44,430 nt of DNA. Origin: Oscillospiraceae bacterium. Its GTDB lineage: Bacteria > Bacillota > Clostridia > Oscillospirales > CAG-272. The notes under the pieces were generated by a model. It did no database searches, was not told where the DNA came from, and worked only from the letters and a program-made list of their open reading frames with translations. Positions 7,399-18,862 of the stretch are shown in pieces. The position numbers and the translations under genes were made by a program. The number at the start of each line of letters is the position of its first letter. Position 1 is the stretch's first letter. The DNA is taken from assembly GCA_015064125.1 (NCBI GenBank), contig SVSV01000004.1:1-44430 (forward strand), given 5' to 3'.

Positions 7399-8442
7399 AT
7401 GAAACGCATTTTCAGCATTTTGCTGTGCTTGATATTTTTGGCTTTGACCCTTGCCCTTGGCGGCTGTGCATTGTTTGACGGTCTGGCTGACAGGGTCCCG
7501 ACCGTTTACAGCAATGCCGATGAATATACGGCAGGTGATAAGATCTTGCCGGGCGTGGTGGATTCGCTTTACGTTTTTTGGCAGGCAGGCAGCATTACCG
7601 TTACCACCCATGCCGATCAGAGCATTGAAATTTATGAAACCGCCAATCAGGAAACCGATACTGATTTCAAGCTCCATTGGAATTACGTGGATACGAAGTC
7701 AGCCGAATATGGGCACGTACTGTACGTGCAGTATGCATCGTCGGGCAGACACGATTTTGGCGATCTTGAAAAGGATCTGACCATCGTTTTACCCGAAAAC
7801 GACGATATGCATCTCAGCTTCACGGTCAATACCGTTTCGGTGAATCTCGACGTCAGTGGCTTTGAGAATACCTTGGAAAAGCTTTCGGTGGTCAATTACG
7901 GCGGCTCGACCGATGCCAAAATACATAGTGCCGAGCTGGTGCAGATCTCGGGTCACACCCAGGAGGAGGCCGTAAGCGAGGAGCTTTGCTGCTTCCAGGT
8001 ATCCGCTGTTGGCGAGGTGGATACGCTGCTGATGTCTACCTCTCACGCGGTGGTCAAGGTGACGGCTGAGGAGATCGGTAGCGCCGAGCTGCTTTCAAGC
8101 TTTTCGGACATTGATCTGAAGTGTAAAAAAGCGGGAAGCCTTACCCTTAAAAATTCTACGGGTAAAATTACGGCGGCGGTAGAGAGCTTTAGGAAGATGG
8201 ATATTGAATCCTATCAGAACGTCGTTGAGCTTTACCTGCCCGAGACCGCTGCCTTTACGCTTGCAGTGAGTCCGTATAATTCCTTTGGCAGTAAGCAGGA
8301 GCCGGGTGAGATCAACGTTTTGTTTGAGGGTGCGGTGAAAGAGGGAAATACCTACCGTGTTGGACAAAACGGCGCTACCATTAACGTATCGACAGGTCAC
8401 AACGTAAGTGTGATACCGCAGCCGATCTCTGCTGCGGAGTAA
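7399..8442 (+). CDS. Lipoprotein, DUF4097-like beta-helical putative adhesin
   Basis: MKRIFSILLCLIFLALTLALGGC lipobox; repeated beta-strand pattern (SGSITVTTHADQSIEI..., DLTIVLPENDDMHLSFTVNTVSVNLDVSG). Confidence 0.6.
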   Translation: MKRIFSILLCLIFLALTLALGGCALFDGLADRVPTVYSNADEYTAGDKILPGVVDSLYVFWQAGSITVTTHADQSIEIYETANQETDTDFKLHWNYVDTKSAEYGHVLYVQYASSGRHDFGDLEKDLTIVLPENDDMHLSFTVNTVSVNLDVSGFENTLEKLSVVNYGGSTDAKIHSAELVQISGHTQEEAVSEELCCFQVSAVGEVDTLLMSTSHAVVKVTAEEIGSAELLSSFSDIDLKCKKAGSLTLKNSTGKITAAVESFRKMDIESYQNVVELYLPETAAFTLAVSPYNSFGSKQEPGEINVLFEGAVKEGNTYRVGQNGATINVSTGHNVSVIPQPISAAE

Positions 8443-8444
8443 TA

Positions 8445-8485
8445 AAAAACAAGCGCAAGCGGCTATGCCGCTTGCGCTTGTTTTC
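8445..8485. terminator. Rho-independent terminator between convergent genes
   Basis: AAAAAACAAGCGCAAGCGGC-tat-GCCGCTTGCGCTTGTTTT. Confidence 0.85.
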
Positions 8486-8499
8486 TTAGTTGCTCTATT

Positions 8500-9990
8500 T
8501 TAGTTTATTTGCCAACCCTTTGCGCGCTCCACAGCCCGTTGCCAGCCCTTTTGCAGGCGTTGGCGCTCGTCGGCGTCCATAGTGGGGGCGTAGCTCGTCT
8601 GAGCTGTAAACAGATCCTTAGCGTCCTTGAAATCGGCCATGCCGATACCGATGGCTGCTGCAAAGGCTGCGCCCCTCGCCGTCGCCTCGGTGCACACGGG
8701 GATCTCGAGTGGGATATTCAGAATATCCGATTGAAATTGCATCAAAAATTCGTCGTGCACAGCACCGCCGTCACAGCGCATCAGGGTGATGGGGGCCTGC
8801 GCGTCCTTTTCCATAGCTGTGGCAAGATCGGCTACCTGATAGGCGATCGATTCCTCTGTGGCGCGCACGATATGGGCGCGCGTGGTGGCGCCCGTGAGGC
8901 CGATCATCATGCCGCGGGCGTAAGGATCCCAGTGCGGTGCGGCAAGTCCGGTAAAGGCCGGCACGAAATACAGCCCCCCGTTGTCGGAAAGCGACATGGC
9001 AAGGGAGGCACTTTCCCTCACGGAGGAAATGATGCCAAGGCCATCCTGCAGCCACCTTGTGGCGGCCCCTGCAATGTAAACGCCGCCGTCAAGGGCATAG
9101 GTGCGCTTGCCGTTGATCTGCCATGCCACAGTGGTAATAAGACCGTTTGGAGAATGGATCGGTGTGTCACCCGTGTTCATCAGCATAAAGCAGCCCGTGC
9201 CGTAGGTGGTTTTCAGCATACCCTTTTCAATACAGCCTTGACCAAGCAGTGCTGCCTGCTGGTCGTTGAGCATTGCGCCAATGGGCGCGTGAATACCAAG
9301 AAAAGCATCGGGGCAGGCGGTGCCAAAAAGGCGCGCGCTGTCGCCGATCTCGGGCAAAATTGCCGTTTCAATGCCAAACAGGGCGCAAAGCTCCTTATCC
9401 CACGTGCCGCTTTCTATATTGTAAAGCATTGTGCGCGAGGCAGTGGAGGCGTCGGTCTTATGTGCCGCGCCACCCGTCATTTTATAAAGAAGCCACGCGT
9501 CCATATTGCCTGCTATCAGGCGTTTTTGCGCCAGCAGCTCATGACAAATAGGGGTGTTTTGCAGGATCCACTCAATTTTCGTCGCGCTGAAATAGCTATC
9601 AGGCGTGAGGGCGGTCCTTTGGCGAAAAAGCTCACCGTGGGTGGCTTTAAGCACCGCCGCGCGTGCCGCCGTGCGCCTGTCCTGCCAGACGATGGCGGGA
9701 TAGACGGGCGTGCCTGCTTCGCAGTCCCAAAGCGCCACGCTTTCTCCCTCGTGGTCAATGCCGATGGCAAGAATATCGTCAGGGGCGGCCGCAGCCTTTT
9801 TCATGGCTTCTTCGGTGGCCCTGCACAGCGCTTGCCAGATATTTTCGGGGTCGTGCTCTACCCAGCCGTTTTGGAGATAATATTGTGTGATCTCAGAATA
9901 TCCGCGTGCGACGACGGTAAAGCCTTTGTCAAGAAGTAGGGCAGTGACGCCTGTGGTGCCCTGGTCAATGCCTAAAAAATATTTGCTCAT
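8500..9990 (-). CDS. glpK: Glycerol kinase (FGGY family)
   Basis: MSKYFLGIDQGTTGVTALLLDKG...GWVEHDPENIWQ; PAIVWQDRRTA; YFSATKIEWILQ; GGVYIAGAATRWLQDGLG. Substrate assignment is from motif recall only. Confidence 0.85.
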   Translation of the reverse strand: MSKYFLGIDQGTTGVTALLLDKGFTVVARGYSEITQYYLQNGWVEHDPENIWQALCRATEEAMKKAAAAPDDILAIGIDHEGESVALWDCEAGTPVYPAIVWQDRRTAARAAVLKATHGELFRQRTALTPDSYFSATKIEWILQNTPICHELLAQKRLIAGNMDAWLLYKMTGGAAHKTDASTASRTMLYNIESGTWDKELCALFGIETAILPEIGDSARLFGTACPDAFLGIHAPIGAMLNDQQAALLGQGCIEKGMLKTTYGTGCFMLMNTGDTPIHSPNGLITTVAWQINGKRTYALDGGVYIAGAATRWLQDGLGIISSVRESASLAMSLSDNGGLYFVPAFTGLAAPHWDPYARGMMIGLTGATTRAHIVRATEESIAYQVADLATAMEKDAQAPITLMRCDGGAVHDEFLMQFQSDILNIPLEIPVCTEATARGAAFAAAIGIGMADFKDAKDLFTAQTSYAPTMDADERQRLQKGWQRAVERAKGWQIN

Positions 9991-10061
9991 ATCATGCCCT
10001 ACCATTCAGATTAGGGAGCACACGGTCGTAAAGCGCTTGGTCAAAATGGAAAGTAACGGCC

Positions 10062-11102
10062 CTAATCATCGGTTCCATTCTCCTTCTTCGTGCTTTTTCG
10101 GCGTTTTACGGTAGAAAGCGGGTTTTGCGCCATCGCCTCTTGCATGCTGACGCTGCTCACGTGCGTATAGATCTGGGTGGTGTTTAATTGCTCGTGTCCC
10201 AAAATATCCTTGAGCACACGTACGTCGACCATGCCCGTCTGATACATGAGCGTTGCTGCCGTGTGGCGGAGCTTGTGCACGGAAAGGTGTCTGTCGCCAA
10301 GGCCTGCTAAGTCAAGATATTTATATACCAGCCATTGCACGGTCTTCACGCTGATACGGTTTTGCTGACCGCTTAAAAACAGCGCCTTTTCGCGGCTGCT
10401 TTTGCCGTTTTTATCAGCCAGACGCAGGGGCAGATATTCCGAGAGTGCCGTGCCGCACGCCTCGTTTAAGTAAATGATACGCTCCTTGGCGCCCTTGCCC
10501 GTGACCCGCAGGGAGGTGAGGTCGCGCGCTACGTCATTGAGGTTGATGCCACAAAGCTCTGACACACGCATGCCGCAGTTTAAAAAGAGCGTGACGATGG
10601 CATAATCGCGTACGACCGTGCGTGATTTTTTATCGTTTTTAATGGTTTCCAGCAGCAAAAGTGATTCGTCAAGTGTCAAGAATTTGGGCAAGGTCTGTGC
10701 GCGCTTGGGGGATTCGATGTCTGCGGCGGGATTGACCTCAAGCTGCTTTGTCTTGGTGACCAAATAGCGGTAAAGCATGCGGATGGCCACCAGCTTGCGC
10801 GCCTTGGCCGCCCACAAATTTTTGCGCACAGTGCCTGTGTACTGCAAAAAGGCATAGATCTCAGTGGTGCGAATACTGCCGATAAAGGCAAGGTCAAGAT
10901 GGCTGATATCAAGCGTATCAAAGGCTTCACCGTCAAGCTCCAGCCCCTTGCGGCTGGCCAGCACGTAGCGCAAGAAGGTGCGCAGATCCAGCAGGTATTC
11001 GGATACCGTTTTTTGCGAGCAATTCTGTATACCCGTTTTATAAGCGGCAAACTCTTGTACGACTATTGGCATTTCATCAAGGGAAACGGCATAGGGCTTC
11101 AT
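10062..11102 (-). CDS. Tyrosine recombinase (XerA/XerC/XerD-like)
   Basis: GMRVSELCGINLNDV, GKGAKERIIYL, HKLRHTAATLMYQTG, LGHEQLNTTQIYTHVS (R-K-HxxR-H-Y catalytic set). Confidence 0.9.
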   Translation of the reverse strand: MKPYAVSLDEMPIVVQEFAAYKTGIQNCSQKTVSEYLLDLRTFLRYVLASRKGLELDGEAFDTLDISHLDLAFIGSIRTTEIYAFLQYTGTVRKNLWAAKARKLVAIRMLYRYLVTKTKQLEVNPAADIESPKRAQTLPKFLTLDESLLLLETIKNDKKSRTVVRDYAIVTLFLNCGMRVSELCGINLNDVARDLTSLRVTGKGAKERIIYLNEACGTALSEYLPLRLADKNGKSSREKALFLSGQQNRISVKTVQWLVYKYLDLAGLGDRHLSVHKLRHTAATLMYQTGMVDVRVLKDILGHEQLNTTQIYTHVSSVSMQEAMAQNPLSTVKRRKSTKKENGTDD

Positions 11103-11221
11103 GGTGCACTCCTTTCTGTGACGTTTTTTTGTTGAAATACAAAATATTTCGCTTTTACTATTGAAAAAGCACGGCGGTTTCGTTATAATGAAGGTAATAT
11201 TTGTGTAAAAGGGGAATTCGT

Positions 11222-11797
11222 GTGAAAGAGTTTTTTAAAAAGTATTCCTACGCTGTGGTCAAGCTGTTTGTCAATCAGGTGGCCATTGCTTTGTTTGGCG
11301 TGGGGCTTGCCTTTGTCAGTGCATACGCACAAAACGATAAGCTGCGCGTGGCTACCAGCATCGGTGCCATTTTGTTTTATTTGTTTTTGCTCTACGTGCA
11401 CATGTGGGAAACGGGTGCTAAGGACGGCATTTCTGCCGAGGCACACCACACCTCGCGTGGCTTGTGGCGCGGCTTTGCCATCGGGGCGCTTGCCAATATT
11501 CCCAATCTGATTCTGGCCCTGCTGATCGCAATTTCCTCTCTTGCGGGCATTTCAGGCGGGCTTGGACAGGTGGCGACCGCCACTGCACTTTTGCTGGAGG
11601 GGATGTACTTCGGCTTACTCTCCGTGCCGATCGGCGGTGTGGTGCTTTCTACAAAAGCGGTGATGTATTTTGTCATCGTCCTGCCGGCCGTGCTGGTGTC
11701 AGGCGGCGCTTACATCATCGGCAGCTACAATTTGCACGCTACCAATATTTTAATACCAAAAAACAAAGATGTCAAGAACAACGGGCGCCCTAAATAA
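11222..11797 (+). CDS. Hypothetical integral membrane protein
   Basis: GTG start (VKEFFKKYSYAVVKLFVNQ) with several TM segments; codon pattern consistent with coding. Confidence 0.6.
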   Translation: MKEFFKKYSYAVVKLFVNQVAIALFGVGLAFVSAYAQNDKLRVATSIGAILFYLFLLYVHMWETGAKDGISAEAHHTSRGLWRGFAIGALANIPNLILALLIAISSLAGISGGLGQVATATALLLEGMYFGLLSVPIGGVVLSTKAVMYFVIVLPAVLVSGGAYIIGSYNLHATNILIPKNKDVKNNGRPK

Positions 11798-11831
11798 AAA
11801 TATTTAGAAATTTATAAAATCTATATAAAAA

Positions 11832-11880
11832 TAGCTCTCTCTTGTCGCCAAAGCGGCAGGGGAGGGCTGTTTTTGTTTTA
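11832..11880 (+). terminator. Rho-independent terminator
   Basis: AGCTCTCTCTTGTCGC-caaa-GCGGCAGGGGAGGGCT followed by GTTTTTGTTTTA (stem includes G-U pairs). Confidence 0.65.
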
Positions 11881-11961
11881 TGTTCTTGTCAATGTTACGT
11901 TTTATTCATGTTTTGTTCACATAACGTTCAATAACGCGTGATAAAATACATTTATTACAAG

Positions 11962-11982
11962 ATGTAGTTTTAAAAACTACAT
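11962..11982. promoter_or_regulatory. Perfect palindrome upstream of the PAP2-like gene
   Basis: ATGTAGTTTT-a-AAAACTACAT, 40 bp before the ATG at 12022. Confidence 0.5.
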
Positions 11983-12021
11983 AATACGACAAAAATAGAA
12001 CAAAATGCGGAGGTTTAAAAC

Positions 12022-12606
12022 ATGAGAGGCGTTGCAAAGGTGATAAGAGGAATAACGGTGCCCCCTGCGGTGGTGGCTGTTTTGTTGATCCTGCTGTGGT
12101 GCATGCGCGCCGATGTGATCGGGAACGCCGCAGATTTTTGGCTTTCACTGCTTTTCCTGGCGGTGGTGCCTGTGCTTGCCTATCCGCTGCAACGCATCAT
12201 ACCCGTCTTTCGCGCCCAAGGGCAGCGCGGTGCACGGAAGCTGGCATTTATTCTTTCGTTTTGCGGTTATACCGCTGCGGTCGTGATCTCGCTTGTGCGC
12301 GGTGCCGTACCAAATCTTGCGTATATTGCCGCGGTTTATCTGTGCTCTGTTCTGGTGCTCACTGCCATTAACGTATTTACTCCTTGGCACGCCAGCGGTC
12401 ACGCATGCAGTATGGTAGGACCCGTGGCCTTGCTTGGTTGCTTTTTCGGTCTGCCCGCGATCCTTGTGGGCATCCTTGTGGTGGCGCTTTCCTTCTGGGC
12501 ATCTGTCTATTTAAAGCGTCATACGGTGCGTGAGTATTTCCTGGGCGCACTTTCACCGATTTTGGCGGGCGTACTGATGTATCCTGTATTTTGGCCTACT
12601 TTTTAA
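12022..12606 (+). CDS. Membrane protein, PAP2-superfamily-like
   Basis: Multi-TM; FTPWHASGHACSMVGPVALLG and LKRHTVREYFLGALSPI resemble PAP2 C-terminal motifs (SGHA, H). Confidence 0.55.
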   Translation: MRGVAKVIRGITVPPAVVAVLLILLWCMRADVIGNAADFWLSLLFLAVVPVLAYPLQRIIPVFRAQGQRGARKLAFILSFCGYTAAVVISLVRGAVPNLAYIAAVYLCSVLVLTAINVFTPWHASGHACSMVGPVALLGCFFGLPAILVGILVVALSFWASVYLKRHTVREYFLGALSPILAGVLMYPVFWPTF

Positions 12607-12614
12607 CAAAAAAT

Positions 12615-12652
12615 ACCTGTCGAGTGGTTGTCTGCTCGGCAGGTTCTTTTTT
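12615..12652 (+). terminator. Rho-independent terminator
   Basis: ACCTGTCGAG...CTCGGCAGGT followed by TCTTTTTT. Confidence 0.75.
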
Positions 12653-12698
12653 GTGGTCCTGGGTTAAATTTCTTTTTTGTGTCAAGCGGTGACAGTAC

Positions 12699-12727
12699 TT
12701 TACTTTTGCAAAAAAATGTGTTATACT
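12699..12727 (+). promoter_or_regulatory. Predicted uvrB promoter
   Basis: TTTACT, 17-nt spacer, TATACT. Confidence 0.55.
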
Positions 12728-12770
12728 AATATGGAATATGCCTATTTTATGTAGTAAAGGGGGTGCCCAC

Positions 12771-14747
12771 GTGAGCGAGGGAAGATTTCATTTGAAAAGC
12801 AGCTTTCAGCCGACCGGTGATCAGCCCCAGGCGATTGACGCGTTGGTGGCGGGGCTTAACGCAGGTATGCGATATCAGACGCTTTTGGGTGTGACGGGCT
12901 CGGGCAAGACCTTTACTATGGCAAATGTCATTGAGCGTGTCAACCGCCCTACGCTTATCCTGGAGCCAAATAAGACGCTTGCCGCGCAGCTTTGTAGCGA
13001 AATGCGCGAATTTTTCCCCGATGCGGCGGTTGAGTTTTTTGTATCCTATTACGATTATTATCAGCCGGAGGCTTATATTCCGGGACGGGATATGTATATT
13101 GAAAAGGATGCCTCTATCAACGATGAGATCGACCGCCTGCGCCATAGTGCCACATCGGCACTTTTTGAGCGCCGCGATGTGATCATCGTTGCCAGTGTTT
13201 CATGTATTTACTCACTCGGTGATCCTGATGAATATCGCAGCCTTGTTATTTCTCTGCGCCCTGGCATGGCGATGAGCCGTGATGAGCTGCTTTCCCGCCT
13301 CGTTTCGATCCAGTATGAGCGCAGTGACCTGAATTTCCAGCGTAACAAATTCCGTGTGCGCGGTGATGTGGTGGATATTTACCCTGCGGGCTACGGTGAA
13401 AATGCCGTGCGCGTAGAATTTTTTGGGGATGAGATCGACCGTGTCGTGGAATTCCGCGCCGTCACGGGCGAGGTCCTGCGCGAATTGCGCTATTTTGGCG
13501 TGTTTCCTGCCACGCACTATGCCGTTTCCGCCGATAAGCGCGAGGCAGCCTTGGCTGAGATCGGTGCTGAGATGCTGGAGCGCGTGGCATATTTTAAGAG
13601 CGAGAATCGACTTCTTGAGGCACAGCGTATTGAGGAGCGCACGAAATACGACATTGAAATGCTGCGCGAGGTGGGCTATTGCTCGGGGGTAGAGAACTAT
13701 TCCCGTATTTTGTCAGGGCGCCCCGCAGGCTCCACACCGTATACTCTGCTTGATTATTTTCCAAAGGATTATTTGCTCATCGTGGACGAATCGCACGTCA
13801 TGCTGCCACAGGTGCGCGGCATGAGCGGTGGCGACACAGCACGCAAGAAAAATCTGGTGGATTTCGGCTTCCGTCTGCCCTCAGCCTATGACAACCGCCC
13901 GCTATATTTCCATGAGTTTGAGGAACGTGTGGGGCAGGCGATCCTTGTCAGTGCGACCCCCGCCGATTTTGAAAAGCAGCATTCCTCAAAGACCGTAGAG
14001 CAGATCATTCGTCCTACGGGCCTGCTTGATCCCGAGATCGACGTGCGTCCGATCGCAGGGCAGGTTGACGACCTGATGGGCGAGATCCGTCTGCGTGCCA
14101 AAAAGGGCGAGCGTGTTCTGGTCACGACCCTCACCACGCATATGGCCGAAGACCTGACCTCGTATTTTGAGGAAAACGGGATCCGCGTGCGCTATATTCA
14201 CCACAATGTAGAAACCATTGAGCGCATGGAAATTATCCGTGATCTTCGCGTGGGCAAATTTGACGTGCTGGTGGGTATCAACCTTTTGCGCGAGGGGCTT
14301 GATCTGCCCGAGGTGTCCTTAGTGGCTATTCTTGACGCCGATAAAGAGGGATTTTTGCGTACCGAGACCTCGCTGATACAAACCATTGGCCGTGCCGCAC
14401 GTAACGCACAGGGCAAGGTCATTATGTATGCCGACAGCGTGACAAGATCCATGCGCACCGCTATTGATGAAACAAACCGCCGCCGCGCTATTCAAGGCGC
14501 GTATAATGCGGCCAACGGTATTGTCCCGAAAACCATCGTGAAGGGCGTTTATGATATCATTGATATCGGAAAAGCCACTGACGAGGTGGGCGGCAAGGGC
14601 AAGAAGAAGCTTACAAAGACCGAGCGCGCCAAGCTTATTGAAACGCTCAGCGCCGAGATGCGCGACGCCGCTAAGCGTCTTGAGTTTGAGCAGGCCGCGT
14701 TCTTGCGTGATAAGATCCGCGAGCTGCGCGAGGAAAAGGAAATTTGA
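12771..14747 (+). CDS. uvrB: Excinuclease ABC subunit B
   Basis: [46 protein letters not shown]-terminal UVR motif. GTG start at 12771 preferred over the ORF-track start. Confidence 0.98.
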   Translation: MSEGRFHLKSSFQPTGDQPQAIDALVAGLNAGMRYQTLLGVTGSGKTFTMANVIERVNRPTLILEPNKTLAAQLCSEMREFFPDAAVEFFVSYYDYYQPEAYIPGRDMYIEKDASINDEIDRLRHSATSALFERRDVIIVASVSCIYSLGDPDEYRSLVISLRPGMAMSRDELLSRLVSIQYERSDLNFQRNKFRVRGDVVDIYPAGYGENAVRVEFFGDEIDRVVEFRAVTGEVLRELRYFGVFPATHYAVSADKREAALAEIGAEMLERVAYFKSENRLLEAQRIEERTKYDIEMLREVGYCSGVENYSRILSGRPAGSTPYTLLDYFPKDYLLIVDESHVMLPQVRGMSGGDTARKKNLVDFGFRLPSAYDNRPLYFHEFEERVGQAILVSATPADFEKQHSSKTVEQIIRPTGLLDPEIDVRPIAGQVDDLMGEIRLRAKKGERVLVTTLTTHMAEDLTSYFEENGIRVRYIHHNVETIERMEIIRDLRVGKFDVLVGINLLREGLDLPEVSLVAILDADKEGFLRTETSLIQTIGRAARNAQGKVIMYADSVTRSMRTAIDETNRRRAIQGAYNAANGIVPKTIVKGVYDIIDIGKATDEVGGKGKKKLTKTERAKLIETLSAEMRDAAKRLEFEQAAFLRDKIRELREEKEI

Positions 14748-14773
14748 ACAATAAAAGGCTTTAAGGATTAGAT

Positions 14774-17617
14774 ATGCAAAACGAACTCATCTTAAAGGGT
14801 GTGCGCGTGCACAACCTCAAAAATATCGACCTCACCATACCGCGTGATAAGCTGGTGGTATTGACGGGTCTGTCGGGGTCGGGCAAGTCCTCGCTCGCCT
14901 TTGATACGATTTATGCCGAGGGGCACCGCCGCTTCGTGGAGTCGCTTTCCTCGTATGCCCGCATGTTTTTAGGGCAGCTTGACAAGCCCGATATTGATAC
15001 CGTTGAGGGGCTTTCTCCCGCGATATCCATTGACCAGAAGACCACCTCTAAAAATCCGCGCTCTACGGTGGGCACGGTCACTGAGATATATGACTATCTG
15101 CGTCTTTTGTATGCACGCATCGGCGTACCGCATTGTCCTGTTTGCGGCAAGGAGATCCGTCAGCAGAGCAAGGACCAGATCGTTGACCGTATTCTTGCCC
15201 TGCCTGAGGGCACGCGCTTTTTGGTGCTGGCGCCTGTGGTGCGCTCGCAAAAGGGTATGCACGAAAAGGTGCTGGCTGATGCGAGAAAGGGCGGCTACGT
15301 GCGCGTGCGCGTGGATGGTAGCATGTATGAGCTTTCAGAGGAGATCAAGCTGGATAAAAATAAAAAGCATACCGTAGAGGTCGTGGTAGACCGCCTTGTG
15401 CTGCGCGGCGATATTCGTGCGCGTCTGGGTGATTCGGTGGAAACGGCGCTCAGCCTTGCTGATGGCAATCTGCTCATTTGTCCTGTGGCAAGGGAGGGTG
15501 AGGAGACTCCTGAAGAGCTGACCTTTTCGCAGAACTACGCCTGTGAGGAGCACGGCATTTCCTTTGGTGAGCTTGAGCCGCGTATGTTTTCCTTCAATAA
15601 TCCCCAGGGTGCTTGTCCGCATTGCGCGGGACTTGGCGAAATGCGCCGCGTGGCGACCTGGAAGCTGATTCCCGATAACACGCTGTCGCTTTCAAAGGGT
15701 GCGATCGCTGTCAACGGCTTTAAGAGCCTTACGGCTGACGATGGCTGGAACGGCCCGCTTATTGCTGCTGTTGGCGAAAAATACGGCTTTACGATGGACA
15801 TGCCCGTTTCGGAATTTACCAAGGAGCAAATGGATATCCTGCTCTACGGAACGGGCACCGAGCGTTATCATATCGTGCGCTATTTTGGCGGCGAGGCTCA
15901 CGAGCAGCTGGCTCTTTTCGAGGGTATCGTGCCTATTATTGAAAAGCGCATGAAAATGAACGTGATCGGTGAATATTATGATGATTTTATTGAGGACGCA
16001 CCCTGTCCCGTATGCGGTGGCAAGCGTTTGTCGCCTACGGTGCTGTCCGTTACGGTAGGTGGGCTTAATATTCATGATTTCTGCACACAGTCGGTGGTGC
16101 AGGCGTTGGATTTCGTTAACGCCCTTTCCTTGACTGAAACCGAGCAGATCATCGCAAAGGAGATCTTAAAGGAGGTCAGGGCCCGTCTTGGGTTCTTGAA
16201 AAGCGTAGGGCTTGAATATCTGACGCTATCGCGTAAGGCAGGCACGCTTTCGGGCGGTGAAGCCCAGCGCATCCGTCTTGCCACGCAGATCGGCTCGGCC
16301 CTGACGGGGGTCTTGTATATTCTTGACGAGCCCAGCATCGGTCTGCACCAGCGCGATAACGGCAAGCTTATTCAAACGCTTTTGCGCTTGCGCGACCTTG
16401 GCAATAGCGTGCTGGTGGTAGAGCACGATGAGGAAACGATGGAGTGTGCCGATTTTATCGTGGATATTGGCCCGGGGGCAGGTATCCACGGCGGTGAGGT
16501 CGTGGTGGCAGGCACGCCAGATGAAGTCAGAGCCTGTGAAAAATCCCTCACAGGCGCCTACCTCTCGGGCAGAGCGCAGATTCCGGTGCCCCAAAAACGC
16601 CGCAGCGGCAACGGTCATGTGCTGTCGGTACGCGGTGCCCGTCAAAACAATTTAAAGGGCATTGACGTGGATATTCCGCTCGGCACCTTCGTTTGCGTCA
16701 CGGGCGTGTCGGGGTCGGGTAAATCCTCGCTCGTGAACGGAATCCTTTACCCCTACCTTGCTCATAAATTAAACCGTGCCGTCACTTATGCAGGGCCGCA
16801 CGACAGCATTACGGGCACCGAGCATCTTGATAAGGTCATTGCCATTGACCAAAGTCCCATCGGGCGCACACCGCGCTCTAACCCCGCAACCTACACGGGG
16901 CTGTTTAACGAGATCCGCGATCTTTTTGCCAAAACTGCCGATGCGCGTGCGCACGGCTATACCGCAGGCCGCTTTTCCTTTAACGTCAAGGGTGGGCGCT
17001 GTGAGGCCTGCGAGGGTGACGGTGTGAAAAAGATCGAAATGCACTTTTTGCCCGACGTCTACGTGAAGTGCGACGTCTGCCGCGGCAAACGCTATAACCG
17101 AGATACGCTTGACGTGCATTATAAGGGCAAGAGCATTGCCGACGTGCTTGAAATGACCGTTGAGGAGGGACTTAGCTTTTTTGACAGCATTCCCTCTATT
17201 AAGCGCAAGCTGCAGGCCATGTACGACGTGGGACTTGGGTATATTGCTATCGGCCAGTCTTCAACCACGCTCTCGGGCGGTGAAGCACAGCGCATCAAGC
17301 TTGCCGAGCAGCTTTCACGCCGTTCTACGGGTAAGACCATTTATATTTTGGATGAGCCCACAACAGGTCTGCACAGCGCCGACGTATCTAAGCTCATTGT
17401 GATGCTGCAACGCCTTGTCGAGGCAGGGAACACGGTTTTGGTGATCGAGCATAATCTTGACGTCATTAAGACTGCTGATTATATTATTGACCTTGGTCCT
17501 GAGGGCGGCGAGGGGGGCGGCACCGTAGTCGCTACGGGTACGCCCGAGGCGTTAGCCGAGGTGCCGCAGTCCTACACGGGACAGTATTTGAAGAAGTGGT
17601 TGAAAAGAGGTAAGTGA
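14774..17617 (+). CDS. uvrA: Excinuclease ABC subunit A
   Basis: [47 protein letters not shown] zinc motifs; two ABC modules. Confidence 0.99.
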   Translation: MQNELILKGVRVHNLKNIDLTIPRDKLVVLTGLSGSGKSSLAFDTIYAEGHRRFVESLSSYARMFLGQLDKPDIDTVEGLSPAISIDQKTTSKNPRSTVGTVTEIYDYLRLLYARIGVPHCPVCGKEIRQQSKDQIVDRILALPEGTRFLVLAPVVRSQKGMHEKVLADARKGGYVRVRVDGSMYELSEEIKLDKNKKHTVEVVVDRLVLRGDIRARLGDSVETALSLADGNLLICPVAREGEETPEELTFSQNYACEEHGISFGELEPRMFSFNNPQGACPHCAGLGEMRRVATWKLIPDNTLSLSKGAIAVNGFKSLTADDGWNGPLIAAVGEKYGFTMDMPVSEFTKEQMDILLYGTGTERYHIVRYFGGEAHEQLALFEGIVPIIEKRMKMNVIGEYYDDFIEDAPCPVCGGKRLSPTVLSVTVGGLNIHDFCTQSVVQALDFVNALSLTETEQIIAKEILKEVRARLGFLKSVGLEYLTLSRKAGTLSGGEAQRIRLATQIGSALTGVLYILDEPSIGLHQRDNGKLIQTLLRLRDLGNSVLVVEHDEETMECADFIVDIGPGAGIHGGEVVVAGTPDEVRACEKSLTGAYLSGRAQIPVPQKRRSGNGHVLSVRGARQNNLKGIDVDIPLGTFVCVTGVSGSGKSSLVNGILYPYLAHKLNRAVTYAGPHDSITGTEHLDKVIAIDQSPIGRTPRSNPATYTGLFNEIRDLFAKTADARAHGYTAGRFSFNVKGGRCEACEGDGVKKIEMHFLPDVYVKCDVCRGKRYNRDTLDVHYKGKSIADVLEMTVEEGLSFFDSIPSIKRKLQAMYDVGLGYIAIGQSSTTLSGGEAQRIKLAEQLSRRSTGKTIYILDEPTTGLHSADVSKLIVMLQRLVEAGNTVLVIEHNLDVIKTADYIIDLGPEGGEGGGTVVATGTPEALAEVPQSYTGQYLKKWLKRGK

Positions 17618-18744
17618 TGGAATTTGTGGCAACCTGCCTGTTCGGGCTGGAAAAACAGCTGGGAGAGGAGCTTGATGCCCTTGGCGTCAAGCGCCTTGAA
17701 ACCATCGACGGGCGTGTGACGTTTTGCGGTGAGGTGGCCGATATGGCGCGCGCCAATATGCGCTTGCGCACTGCAGAACGTATCTATATTAAAGTAGGCA
17801 GTTTTCCCGCGCGTAGCTTTACCGAGCTGTTTGACGGGGTAAGAGCCTTGCCGTTTGAGGAATATATCGGTCCCGATGATGCCTTTCCCGTCAAGGGGCA
17901 TGCGATCAGAAGCACCCTTTATTCGGTGCCCGATTGTCAGAGTATTGTGAAAAAGGCCGTGGTGGAGCGCTTGCGCGCCACCCACGGCCGGCAGACTCTG
18001 CCCGAGGAGGGAACGAAATATCAAATAGAGTTCTTTATTTTTAAGGACGTCGCTACACTCATGATCGATACCTCGGGTGTTGCGTTACATAAGCGCGGCT
18101 ACCGCCCTGCCGCGGGTGCCGCCCCCTTGCGCGAAACGCTGGGTGCCGCGATGGCACTTACGGCACGCGTGCGCCCCGATATTTTGTTGTGGGATCCCTT
18201 TTGCGGATCGGGTACGATTTTAATTGAGGCGGCTCTCATTGAAAAGGGAATTGCCCCCAATATGGGGCGAGATTTCGCCGCTATGGACTTCGATTTTGTC
18301 GATCACCGCATCTGGCGCACCGCACGCGAGGAGGCACAGGATCTGGTGTTGAAAAACGTAACGCCCGTGCTTTGGGGCTCGGATATTGACGGGCAGGTCT
18401 TGCAATATGCGCGCGAGAACGCGGCAAGGGCAGGCGTTGACGATGTCATTCGCTTTTTCAAGGCCGATGCACGCAAAATTGAAAAGCCCGATTGCCGCGG
18501 CACGCTTATTTGTAATCCCCCTTACGGCGAGCGCATGATGGAATTGCGCGAGGTGGAGGCGCTGTATCGTGAGATCGGAAGGACCTTTGCCACCTTTGAG
18601 CCGTGGCAGATGTATGTGCTGACCTCGCACCCGCAGTTTGAGCGCTTTTTTGGCCGCCGCGCCGATAAAAAACGGCGCCTGTATAACGGTATGATCCCGT
18701 GTGATCTCTACCAATACTTCCGCCCGAATTTTGCCAAAAAATAA
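17617..18744 (+). CDS. THUMP-domain class I SAM-dependent RNA methyltransferase (RlmL N-domain/YpsC-like)
   Basis: [23 protein letters not shown]..., LLWDPFCGSGTILIEAALI, GTLICNPPYGERM. Confidence 0.92.
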   Translation: MEFVATCLFGLEKQLGEELDALGVKRLETIDGRVTFCGEVADMARANMRLRTAERIYIKVGSFPARSFTELFDGVRALPFEEYIGPDDAFPVKGHAIRSTLYSVPDCQSIVKKAVVERLRATHGRQTLPEEGTKYQIEFFIFKDVATLMIDTSGVALHKRGYRPAAGAAPLRETLGAAMALTARVRPDILLWDPFCGSGTILIEAALIEKGIAPNMGRDFAAMDFDFVDHRIWRTAREEAQDLVLKNVTPVLWGSDIDGQVLQYARENAARAGVDDVIRFFKADARKIEKPDCRGTLICNPPYGERMMELREVEALYREIGRTFATFEPWQMYVLTSHPQFERFFGRRADKKRRLYNGMIPCDLYQYFRPNFAKK

Positions 18745-18759
18745 CGCACAAACTCGTAG

Positions 18760-18779
18760 GGGCGATTCACGAATCGCCC
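18760..18779. repeat. Short palindromic intergenic element GTAGGGGCGATTC-ac-GAATCGCCC
   Basis: Perfect 9-bp arms GGGCGATTC/GAATCGCCC. Confidence 0.6.
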
Positions 18780-18797
18780 GCGATCCGCGACGTGCAC

Positions 18798-18834
18798 AAA
18801 ACGCCCCACAGGACTTTGCCTGTGGGGCGTTTTT
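18798..18834. terminator. Rho-independent terminator
   Basis: AAAACGCCCCACAGG-actttg-CCTGTGGGGCGTTTTT. Confidence 0.85.
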
Positions 18835-18862
18835 AAAATGTTCTATCGCAATGGGGGGGATG

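Noticed and set aside
8509-9939. 476-aa plus-strand ORF
   Set aside because: Antisense shadow of glpK; composition typical of a non-coding frame.
10062-11102. Tyrosine recombinase as an integrase marking a prophage or island
   Set aside because: No phage genes, att repeats or excisionase nearby; the protein looks like a chromosomal Xer-type recombinase.
12650-12771. SOS (LexA) box upstream of uvrB
   Set aside because: No GAAC-N4-GTTC or similar palindrome was found by eye; only a plain promoter is visible.
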